NCBI RefSeq assembly: GCF_900105175.1
Contig: NZ_LT629771.1
Span: 5,040,501 to 5,104,500 of the forward strand
Source of the DNA: Jiangella sp. DSM 45060
GTDB taxonomy: Bacteria; Actinomycetota; Actinomycetes; Jiangellales; Jiangellaceae
Length of the DNA: 64,000 bases
Direction: 5' to 3'
Part shown: piece after piece, positions 25,835 to 31,921 of the stretch
How positions within the stretch are numbered: position 1 is the stretch's first letter
Layout of the letters: each line of letters begins with the position of its first letter
Notes under the pieces: model-generated
Told to the model about the DNA's origin: nothing
The model's database searches: none
Seen by the model: the letters and a program-made list of their open reading frames with translations, nothing else
Position numbers and translations under genes: made by a program

Positions 25835-25921
25835 CGCGCGGTGACTGTCGGTGCCCGCCCGTAGGGTGGGAAGCCCTCCCAGCCGGGCGGGGTCCCAGCC
25901 CACTTTTCGCGCGCGATCACG
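25835..25921 (+). repeat. 87-bp direct repeat containing dispersed palindromic element, second copy
   Basis: Identical to 25594-25680, with the element core at 25847-25894. The two copies share flanks as well as the core, so this pair arose by duplication rather than by two separate insertions. Confidence 0.9.
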
Positions 25922-25994
25922 GGTCACCCGCGACCGTGGTCAGCCGGCCACAGCGGTCCGGGGTTCGTCCGCGGCGCGCGGCCCGGCCCGGCCG

Positions 25995-26558
25995 TTACGA
26001 GCGCGCCGACGCCTGCTGGCCCACGCCAGCGCCAACGCCCGCGCCCGTCGTCCGGCGGCTGGGGCGCAACGCGTCGACGGTGATGCGGCCACGCCGCACG
26101 CCGCTGCGGGAGTCCAGCCAGGCGTCCAGGAACCGCCAGACGGCGGCGGCTTCGGCGGTCTCGCCGCCGACGACCGCGGCGATGACGCTGATGTGGGCGT
26201 CGCGCAGGCCGGCGGCCAGGGCGCGGTCGCGGCGGCCGCAGCGGGAGCGGACCCGGGCGATCCGCTCGCCGAGATCGACGAACAGCCGCGCCTCGGCCTC
26301 GGTCAGCCGGCGCGCGCCGCCCGGCACCCACGGGCCGTCCGCCGGAGCCGGAGACGTCGTCGACGCCACGCGCATGACCAGTTCGCGCAGCGACTCGACC
26401 GCCTCCACCAGGCCCTGCCGCGAGCTGTGACGCGACTGCAGCCAGAACGCCAGCAGCGCGGCGAGGAACGTCGCCGGGACGGCGAGCGCGCCGGTCAGCA
26501 ACGCGTCCCAGGTGATGGTGCCGGTTGGGATGCCCACGAACGCCTGCGTCGATGTCAC
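25995..26558 (-). CDS. hypothetical membrane protein
   Basis: A 187-residue protein with one N-terminal hydrophobic segment (WDALLTGALAVPATFLAALLAFWL, residues about 16-39) followed by a helical, Arg-rich cytoplasmic part and a Gly/Arg C-terminus. No family is recognised. The GTG at 26558 is chosen because the membrane segment follows closely; the frame is open upstream, but there it overlaps the YgjP-like gene out of frame. It lies 52 bp downstream of that gene on the same strand. Confidence 0.6.
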   Translation of the reverse strand: MTSTQAFVGIPTGTITWDALLTGALAVPATFLAALLAFWLQSRHSSRQGLVEAVESLRELVMRVASTTSPAPADGPWVPGGARRLTEAEARLFVDLGERIARVRSRCGRRDRALAAGLRDAHISVIAAVVGGETAEAAAVWRFLDAWLDSRSGVRRGRITVDALRPSRRTTGAGVGAGVGQQASARS

Positions 26559-26610
26559 CGCAGGACGGTACCCATGATCCGCCACGAATCCACCCGAATC
26601 GGGCAGCCAG

Positions 26611-27186
26611 TCAGGCGGCGTCGTCCTCGTCGCCTGGCTCGCCAGACCCGCCGGGCTCGTCGTCCTCGTCGGGAGAGTCGGACGGGGCCGCGCCCGCCGC
26701 GTGGCTGTAGCCGTCGAGGAAGCCGCGCGCCCGCTCGGCCCGCGGGTACGCCCCGACCAGCGCCCAGAACTCCGGGCCGTGGTCGTTGACCAGCAGATGC
26801 GCCAGCTCGTGCACCAGCACGTAGTCGATGACCCACGTCGGCAGGCCCTGCAGCCGGCTGGACAGCCGGATCGAGCCGTCGCTGGGCGTGCACGAGCCCC
26901 AGCGGGCCCGCTGGCTGGAGCTCCACCGCACGCTGGTCGGCACCGCCCGGCCGCCGAGGTGCTTGCGCGACAGCTCACCGGCCCGGGCCAGCAGCGCTTC
27001 GTCGCTGGGGCGGCGCCGCTTCTCCTGGGCCGCCAGCCGGTCGAGCATGACCTGGACCCAGCGACGCTCCTCGGCCTTGCTGAGGCGCGACGGGAGGCAC
27101 ACGACGATGCGGCCGTTCTCGCGGAACGCCGTGACGGTACGCCGGCGGCGCAGCGAGCGCCGTATCTCGACGTCCGGTGCCTCCAT
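26611..27186 (-). CDS. YgjP-like (DUF45) zinc metallopeptidase
   Basis: A 191-residue protein of the YgjP/DUF45 family, related to WSS1/SprT-type proteases. Seen: an Arg-rich N-terminus (RRSLRRRRTVTAF), the family signature SSQRARWGSCTPSDGSIRLS, and the zinc motif VLVHELAHLLVNDHGPEFW (HExxH plus downstream His). The last 30 residues are a Gly/Asp/Glu tail. Substrate unknown; related proteins act in processing of DNA-protein crosslinks or proteins. A TACGGT box 6 nt before the ATG indicates a leaderless transcript. Confidence 0.9.
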   Translation of the reverse strand: MEAPDVEIRRSLRRRRTVTAFRENGRIVVCLPSRLSKAEERRWVQVMLDRLAAQEKRRRPSDEALLARAGELSRKHLGGRAVPTSVRWSSSQRARWGSCTPSDGSIRLSSRLQGLPTWVIDYVLVHELAHLLVNDHGPEFWALVGAYPRAERARGFLDGYSHAAGAAPSDSPDEDDEPGGSGEPGDEDDAA

Positions 27187-27192
27187 GGTTGC

Positions 27193-27198
27193 ACCGTA
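27193..27198 (-). promoter_or_regulatory. -10 box of leaderless promoter for the YgjP-like gene
   Basis: TACGGT on the minus strand, then GCAACC, then the ATG at 27186. Confidence 0.55.
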
Positions 27199-27229
27199 AA
27201 CCCATCCGCCCGCGAATGCGTGGATGCAA

Positions 27230-27454
27230 TGTGGATAACCGGTCGAGATCGTCGCCTACGGGGCCAATGCCCGGCTCCGCCGCGTTCCTCGGAGCGACGT
27301 GGGCCACACTTTCTTCGTACACATGTGGTGGATTGTGTTTGCCCAGCTCAGAGCGGTAGACAATAGGTAGCCTCCAGGTTGTCAACACGCTGCGCACCGG
27401 TGGTCCACAAGTACTCCGGTAGTCCTGCACAAGTCGTCCACAGAGTTATCCACA
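27230..27454. promoter_or_regulatory. DnaA-box cluster
   Basis: Exact TTATCCACA boxes occur at 27230-27238 (minus strand) and 27446-27454 (plus strand). Between them on the plus strand are TTGTCAACA (27379-27387), TGGTCCACA (27401-27409) and TCGTCCACA (27434-27442), each one base from the Streptomyces-type box TTGTCCACA. The span is visibly less GC-rich than its surroundings (for example around 27305-27370). No dnaA, dnaN or parA gene is near, so this is not the usual actinobacterial oriC position; a DnaA titration, reactivation or regulatory site is more likely. Confidence 0.6.
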
Positions 27455-27785
27455 GCCTTGGGACGGTCCACCGCCGTTCCCGTTGCCGCCACCCCGGGAT
27501 CGCCGTACGTTCACTGACATGTCCGGCGGCTCGAATCCCTTGCACACCACACTTCGCACGGGTCGCCCGATCCCGCTCGGCGGGATCTCGGAAAACGATG
27601 ACACCTCCGCGCGTTCGGGGAAGGCGCGCGCCCGTCAGCGGAACTGAGATCTCGCCGAGCGCATTCTCGCTCGTCATTTCTGCCTCGAAGGATCCGCCGG
27701 CTGGCGTAGTGTGTCGGCTCAACCACACGGGGGACGCGGCTGACCTGCTGCTTCCGCTCCTGCAACGAGGAAAGGAAGGCCACGA
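27455..27785. other. non-coding region upstream of DUF5679 gene
   Basis: No convincing frame. It has a possible TAGTGT -10 at 27707-27712, leaving a leader of about 70 nt before the DUF5679 ATG, which has GGAAAGGAAGG as a ribosome binding site. Short CG-rich inverted repeats are present, but no riboswitch is recognised. Confidence 0.4.
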
Positions 27786-27944
27786 ATGGCTGAGACGTAC
27801 ACGGGGGAGTTCTACTGCGTGAAGTGCAAGGAGAAGCGCGAGGCCACCGGCGACATCGTCGTCAACGACAAGGGCACCCGCATGGCGAAGGCCACCTGCC
27901 CGGTCTGTTCGACGAACCTGAACCGCATCCTCGGGCGCGTCTGA
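27786..27944 (+). CDS. DUF5679 small zinc-ribbon protein
   Basis: A 52-residue protein conserved in actinobacteria. Two Cys pairs form a zinc ribbon: FYCVKCKEKREA and ATCPVCSTNLNRIL. It ends in GRV. A strong ribosome binding site (AAGGAAGG) lies 6-7 nt before the ATG. Function unknown. The gene sits 75 bp before an E1-like gene; in M. tuberculosis the same small protein gene lies in the matching position (Rv3196A, from memory). The small size and zinc knuckles suggest a binding partner or substrate rather than an enzyme. Confidence 0.85.
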   Translation: MAETYTGEFYCVKCKEKREATGDIVVNDKGTRMAKATCPVCSTNLNRILGRV

Positions 27945-28019
27945 CGCCGGCCGGGCCCGCGCTCGCGGGCCTGTGGACAGCCGAACGCACGGCGGCGCCG
28001 AAACCGGCAGGATGCCGCT

Positions 28020-29105
28020 GTGCGTCCGATCCTCCACCCCGCGCTGAGCCGCACCTGGCGTGACGAGTCCACCTTGCAGGTGGGCGCCACGCCGCGGCTC
28101 GCGCTGGTGGTGGGCGGACTGAGCCGGCCCGAGCGGGCCGTCGTCGAGGCGATGACGGGCGAGGCCGACCTCGCGGCGCTGCGTGAGCTGGCCGTGGAGG
28201 TCGGCCTCGGCCGGTCCGCCGCCGACCACCTCACCGAGTTGCTGCTGGCGGCCGGCGCCGTCATCGACGGCGACCGGCCCGGCGCCGCGCCCGGCGCCGC
28301 GCCCGGAACCGAACTGGGCTACGAGCCGGGCGACGAGCGGCGGCAGCCCGACCGGTCCAGCGCCGCGCTGCTGGCCCGCGCCCCGATCGGCGGCGACGAC
28401 GTGCTGGCCGCCCGGTCGCGGCAGCGGGTCGACGTGCACGGCGCCGGGCGGGTCGGCGCGCAGATCGCCCGGCTGCTGGCGGCGGCCGGTGTGGGAACGG
28501 TCGCCGTGCTCGACGGCCGGCCCGTCCGCCCGGCCGACATCAGCCCCGGCGGCCACCCGCCCGACGCCGTCGGCGCGCCCCGGCGGCGTTCGCTCGCCGC
28601 ACTCCTCCCGGCCGACGCGGGCGAAGAACCCGGCGGCCGCCGGCCCGCGGCGCCGAGCCTGGCCGTCCTCGCGCCGAGCGGCGGCACCGGCCGCGACGAG
28701 GCCGCCGAGCTGGTGCGGCAGGGCATCCCGCATCTGCTCGCCCAGGTCGTCGAAGTGACGGGGGTCGTCGGACCGCTGGTGCTGCCCGGCCGGTCGTCCT
28801 GCCTGCGCTGCCTCGACCTCCACCGCACGGCCCGCGACCCGCACTGGCCGCTCGTCGTCGACCAGGCGCTGCGCCGTCCGCCACCCGAGCCGGCCTGCGA
28901 CACCGCGCTGGCCGCCGCCGTCGCCGGACTGGCCGCCACCCAGGTGCTGGCCTGCCTCGACGGCTTCGCGCCGGCCGCGGTCGACGGCACCATCGAGGTG
29001 ACGCTGCCGTCGGGGCTGCCGCGGCGGCGGAGCTGGACCCGTCATCCGCGCTGTGGGTGCGGTTGGGCCACCCGCGAGGGGGACGCGGCACAATGGGTGA
29101 CGTGA
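28020..29105 (+). CDS. E1-like ThiF/TOMM-cyclodehydratase-type protein
   Basis: A 361-residue protein. The N-terminal about 90 residues resemble the winged-helix leader-binding domain of RiPP partner proteins. Next comes a Rossmann/E1-like domain with HGAGRVGAQIARLLAAAGVG and the acidic AVLDGRPV. C-terminal cysteines form a probable structural zinc site (SCLRCLD and RCGCGW). No YcaO gene is present, so it is not a standard azoline cyclodehydratase set. GTG start. Its stop overlaps the ABC1 kinase start region. Conserved with the zinc-ribbon gene in actinobacteria; role unknown. Confidence 0.75.
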   Translation: MRPILHPALSRTWRDESTLQVGATPRLALVVGGLSRPERAVVEAMTGEADLAALRELAVEVGLGRSAADHLTELLLAAGAVIDGDRPGAAPGAAPGTELGYEPGDERRQPDRSSAALLARAPIGGDDVLAARSRQRVDVHGAGRVGAQIARLLAAAGVGTVAVLDGRPVRPADISPGGHPPDAVGAPRRRSLAALLPADAGEEPGGRRPAAPSLAVLAPSGGTGRDEAAELVRQGIPHLLAQVVEVTGVVGPLVLPGRSSCLRCLDLHRTARDPHWPLVVDQALRRPPPEPACDTALAAAVAGLAATQVLACLDGFAPAAVDGTIEVTLPSGLPRRRSWTRHPRCGCGWATREGDAAQWVT

Positions 29106-30412
29106 GCGATGTGCCACGCAACGCCGTGAACCGTGCTTTCAAGCTCGCGTCACTGCCGCTCGGCCTGGCCGGGCGGGCGACGCTGGGCCTGGGACGGCGG
29201 CTGAGCGGCGCCTCGGCCGAGTCCGTCAGCGCCGACCTCCAGCAGCGCACGGCCGAACACGTCTTCCGGGTGCTCGGCGAGCTCAAGGGCGGCGCCATGA
29301 AGTTCGGCCAGACGCTGTCCGTGCTCGAGGCGGGCATCCCGGAAGAGCTGGCCGCGCCCTACCGCGCCACGCTCACCAAGCTGCAGGAGTCCGCGCCGCC
29401 GATGAAGGCGGCGACGGTGCACAGCGTGCTGGCCGCCGACCTCGGGCCCGACTGGCGCGAGCGCTTCCAGTCCTTCGACGACAACCCGGCGGCGTCGGCG
29501 TCCATCGGACAGGTGCACAAGGCGGTGTGGCACGACGGCCGCACGGTCGCCGTCAAGATCCAGTACCCCGGCGCCGGCGACGCGCTGCGCGCCGACCTGC
29601 GCCAGGTGGCCCGGCTGGGCCGCTCCATCGGTGCGCTGGTGCCCGGCATGGACGCGAAGGCGCTGGTCGAAGAGTTGCACGACCGCATGGTCGAAGAGCT
29701 CGACTACCGCATGGAGGCCGACGCGCAGGACGGGTTCGCGCTCGCGTACGCCGACGACCCCGAGTTCGCGGTACCGAGCCTGGTCGAGGGCGCCGAGCAC
29801 GTGCTGGTGTCCGAGTGGCTCGACGGCCTGCCGCTGTCGAAGGTCATCGCCGACGGCACGAAGGAAGAGCGCGACCACGCCGGGCTGCTCTACGTCCGGT
29901 TCCTGTTCTCCGGCCCGGCCCGCGCCGGCCTGCTGCACGCCGACCCCCACCCCGGCAACTACCGCATCACGGCCGACGGCCGGCTCGGCGTGCTCGACTT
30001 CGGCGCCGTCGCGCGGCTGCCCGAGGGGCTGCCGCCGTCCATCGGCCAGCTCATGCGGCGGGCGCTGGCCGGCCAGGCCGACGAGATGCTCGACGGCCTG
30101 CGCGAGGAGGGCTTCGTCAAGGCGCACATCGACCTCGACCCCGAGGACCTCTACGACTACCTCGCGCCGTTCCTCGAACCCGCCCGGGTCGACCGCTTCC
30201 ACTTCAACCGGCCGTGGATGCGCGAGCAATTCGCCCGCATCAACGACCCCCGCCGGCCCGGCTACTCCATCGGGCTGAAGCTGAACCTGCCGCCGTCGTA
30301 CCTGCTCATCCACCGGGTCTGGATCGGCGGCATCGGCGTGCTGTCCCAGCTCGACTGCGAGGCGCCGTTCCGCGCCGAACTGGAGCGCTGGCTGCCCGGC
30401 TTCAGCGCCTGA
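29093..30412 (+). CDS. ABC1/UbiB-type atypical kinase
   Basis: A 439-residue protein kinase-like protein of the ABC1/AarF/ADCK family. Seen: the family-specific KxGQ motif as GGAMKFGQTLSVLE, the Ala-rich loop NPAASASIGQVHKA replacing the Gly-rich loop, the VAVKIQYP lysine, HADPHPGNYRI (catalytic loop) and LGVLDFGAVARL (DFG). Members support quinone or lipid metabolism and act as ATPases more than protein kinases. The start is ATG at 29093 (GAGGGGG 9 nt before); a GTG at 29102 forming GTGA with the upstream stop is the alternative. Probably in an operon with the E1-like gene. M. tuberculosis Rv3197 is the positional equivalent. Confidence 0.93.
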   Translation: MGDVSDVPRNAVNRAFKLASLPLGLAGRATLGLGRRLSGASAESVSADLQQRTAEHVFRVLGELKGGAMKFGQTLSVLEAGIPEELAAPYRATLTKLQESAPPMKAATVHSVLAADLGPDWRERFQSFDDNPAASASIGQVHKAVWHDGRTVAVKIQYPGAGDALRADLRQVARLGRSIGALVPGMDAKALVEELHDRMVEELDYRMEADAQDGFALAYADDPEFAVPSLVEGAEHVLVSEWLDGLPLSKVIADGTKEERDHAGLLYVRFLFSGPARAGLLHADPHPGNYRITADGRLGVLDFGAVARLPEGLPPSIGQLMRRALAGQADEMLDGLREEGFVKAHIDLDPEDLYDYLAPFLEPARVDRFHFNRPWMREQFARINDPRRPGYSIGLKLNLPPSYLLIHRVWIGGIGVLSQLDCEAPFRAELERWLPGFSA

Positions 30413-30419
30413 GCAGCGC

Positions 30420-30614
30420 TCACCACCAGGCGCTGTCCAGGCGTGCCTCGATGGATCGCAGGTTGTCGCGCGCGCACCGGTCGCAGTAGTAGAGCGTGCG
30501 GCCGCGTTCCACGCTGCTGATCCAGGTCAGCGGCAGCTCCTCGGCGGTCGTCCCGCATTGCGCGCACGTCACCGGCACCGCTTCGGGCACGCGGCTCTCC
30601 CCCGTGGTCGTCAT
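30420..30614 (-). CDS. small zinc-ribbon protein
   Basis: A 64-residue protein with two Cys pairs (VTCAQCGTTAEELP and LYYCDRCARDNLRSIEARLD). A GGGGGGA ribosome binding site precedes the ATG. The sequence resembles short actinobacterial proteins of unknown role found near whiB-like genes. It converges on the ABC1 gene with 7 bp between stops. Confidence 0.75.
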   Translation of the reverse strand: MTTTGESRVPEAVPVTCAQCGTTAEELPLTWISSVERGRTLYYCDRCARDNLRSIEARLDSAWW

Positions 30615-30719
30615 GTGTTCCCCCCACCCATTGCGCCGAGGCATCCGAGCCCCGGCGAGACATCGTCGACGGCGGCGCCGGTCGGCCGCAACGACTGGTA
30701 CTGACCACCCCGGACAACG

Positions 30720-30759
30720 CGAACGACCCCGCACCGGTCGGACGGTGCGGGGTCGTTCG
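30720..30759 (-). terminator. strong hairpin terminator
   Basis: A perfect 16-bp inverted repeat, CGAACGACCCCGCACC and GGTGCGGGGTCGTTCG, around an 8-nt loop. On the minus strand it lies 82 nt past the small gene ending at 30842 and upstream of the zinc-ribbon gene, so it most likely ends the minus-strand transcript coming from whiB7 or the small gene. Confidence 0.7.
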
Positions 30760-30841
30760 GAGTGTCGGCAACTGCTCGGACGACGCACGACGGGCGCTCA
30801 CGATGCCCGGCCCGTCGGCGGACGGACCCGGCGTCACCCCG

Positions 30842-31027
30842 TCAGTAGGTGCGGCTGCGCAGCGAGACGGCCGCGGCGGCCAGGTTCCTGGCTCGCTGCG
30901 CCGCCCGGGCGGCCCGCCGGTCCATCCGGCGGGCGGCCAGCACGCGTCGTACTCGTCGTTCTCGCATCGCCCGTTCGCGCTGCTCCGTACAGTGAGCCCG
31001 CGCGAGGGCTTCGTTCATGAGATGCAT
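30842..31027 (-). CDS. small basic helical protein of unknown function
   Basis: A 61-residue Arg/Ala-rich protein (MHLMNEALARAHCTEQRER..., then RRMDRRAARAAQRARNLAAAAVSLRSR). AGGAGCACCGAG before the ATG at 31027 decides the start; the frame continues 30 codons upstream to another ATG without a good ribosome binding site. It has the composition of short coiled or amphipathic actinobacterial proteins often found downstream of whiB-like genes. No domain is recognised. Confidence 0.6.
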   Translation of the reverse strand: MHLMNEALARAHCTEQRERAMRERRVRRVLAARRMDRRAARAAQRARNLAAAAVSLRSRTY

Positions 31028-31193
31028 CTCGGTGCTCCTGAAGTCTCGGTTCACGGTGGTGTCGGTGGTCTGCGGGTCGTTCGGGGTGGCCGCATCGGGC
31101 CGGAGCGTCGTGGTCATGTCGTGGTCCGTTCATCGGGGTCATCGGTCGTCGGCAGGTGCCGTTGGTGCCCGGTCGCGGTGTGCGCTGGTCTCA

Positions 31194-31469
31194 CTACGCC
31201 GCGATCTCGTTCTTACGGGGACGGCCACGCGGACGCTTGCGCGCCACGATGGCTCCGGAGACGAAGAGCTCTCCGCCCCACACGCCCCAGGGCTCGGCCC
31301 GGTCCATCGCACCGGCGAGGCACTGCTCCCGCACAGGGCACTCGCGGCACAACTGCTTGGCGTGTTCGACGTCAGCCGGCGACTCGGCGAACCACAGCTC
31401 CGGGTCCTTCTTGCACGGCATGGACTCGTCGGCCGCTACGGCCCGGTCGAGAACGCTGGTCAGCATCAT
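31194..31469 (-). CDS. whiB7: WhiB7 redox-sensing transcriptional activator
   Basis: A 91-residue WhiB-like protein. Four cluster-binding cysteines (residues 19, 41, 44 and 50, in MPCKKD and LCRECPVREQC) hold a [4Fe-4S] cluster. The GVWGG turn contacts the sigma factor. The C-terminus KRPRGRPRKNEIAA is the AT-hook that marks WhiB7 rather than other Wbl proteins. WhiB7 binds A/T-rich DNA next to -35 elements and, with the primary sigma factor, activates intrinsic antibiotic-resistance genes. The ATG at 31469 is 8 nt after a near-perfect GGGAGGTGA. A leader ORF, attenuator and A/T-block promoter precede it. Confidence 0.95.
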   Translation of the reverse strand: MMLTSVLDRAVAADESMPCKKDPELWFAESPADVEHAKQLCRECPVREQCLAGAMDRAEPWGVWGGELFVSGAIVARKRPRGRPRKNEIAA

Positions 31470-31509
31470 GAGTTCGGTCACCTCCCTTCCACGTGAGTCG
31501 GTTCTGGGC

Positions 31510-31553
31510 AAACAAAAAGGCCGCGGATCCCGGGGTGGGGGTCCGCGGCCTCG
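31510..31553 (-). terminator. intrinsic attenuator in whiB7 leader
   Basis: On the minus strand AGGCCGCGGA and TCCGCGGCCT form a 10-bp stem (31542-31551 and 31518-31527), followed by TTTTTGTTT. It sits 22 nt past the stop of the upstream ORF and 41 nt before the whiB7 start. This is the layout of the ribosome-dependent attenuators known for whiB7/wblC genes, where translation stress over the upstream ORF allows read-through. Confidence 0.85.
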
Positions 31554-31574
31554 GAGGCGCCGGTCGTCTCATGG

Positions 31575-31799
31575 CTAGACCGGTGGACCCCAAGTGCGGA
31601 CACGCACGCCCTGCTTGACCCCATCGACGAGGTGCGTCGTCGCGCCAGTGCTACCTGCCTGCGGACGCACTTCTCCCGTCTGCGGTGCGGTGACGGGCGC
31701 GATCATGCGCTCCCGGGAGCTCAGGGAGACGCCACGGAGGGAAGGCGCATAGGCGAAGCCGACACCGCTCTGCAACGGGTTCAATGTCGTGATCTCCAT
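31575..31799 (-). CDS. whiB7 upstream leader ORF
   Basis: A 74-codon ORF (MEITTLNPLQSGVGFAYAPS... ending RTWGPPV and TAG) with an excellent ribosome binding site, AAAGGAGGGACGCCTG before the ATG at 31799. It ends 22 nt before the attenuator stem. By analogy with characterised whiB7 leaders, ribosome stalling or failed translation here would change RNA folding and prevent termination. The peptide itself resembles no known protein and is probably made only as a sensor. Confidence 0.75.
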   Translation of the reverse strand: MEITTLNPLQSGVGFAYAPSLRGVSLSSRERMIAPVTAPQTGEVRPQAGSTGATTHLVDGVKQGVRVRTWGPPV

Positions 31800-31880
31800 C
31801 AGGCGTCCCTCCTTTCGGCGTCGATCCCGAGCCGGGCCTTCCGACTCGTGGGCACGTCGCATCGCAACGCGCCCGGTAAT

Positions 31881-31921
31881 GCTAATGCGGGCCGCATGTA
31901 AGGGGCAACCCATTTTTACGC
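31881..31921 (-). promoter_or_regulatory. whiB7 promoter with A/T block (WhiB7 autoregulation site)
   Basis: On the minus strand: GTAAAAATGGG, then -35 TTGCCC (31905-31910), an 18-nt spacer, then -10 TAGCAT (31881-31886). WhiB7-dependent promoters have an A/T-rich block a few bases upstream of the -35, bound by the AT-hook; that block is present. The promoter abuts the end of uvrD2 (stop at 31922). Confidence 0.7.

Noticed and set aside
26559-27194. Extension of the hypothetical membrane protein (ends 25995) to a 399-residue frame
   Set aside because: The extension overlaps the YgjP-like gene, which has a genuine HELAH zinc motif in another frame and its own promoter.
27230-27454. Chromosomal oriC
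   Set aside because: DnaA boxes are present, but only about five, and the dnaA, dnaN, rpmH and parA/parB genes that flank actinobacterial oriC are absent. Kept only as a DnaA-box cluster.
28020-29105. A thiazole/oxazole peptide (TOMM) biosynthetic cluster
   Set aside because: The E1-like gene has the right domain type, but no YcaO, dehydrogenase or precursor with a Cys/Ser/Thr-rich core is present. The 52-aa neighbour is a zinc ribbon.
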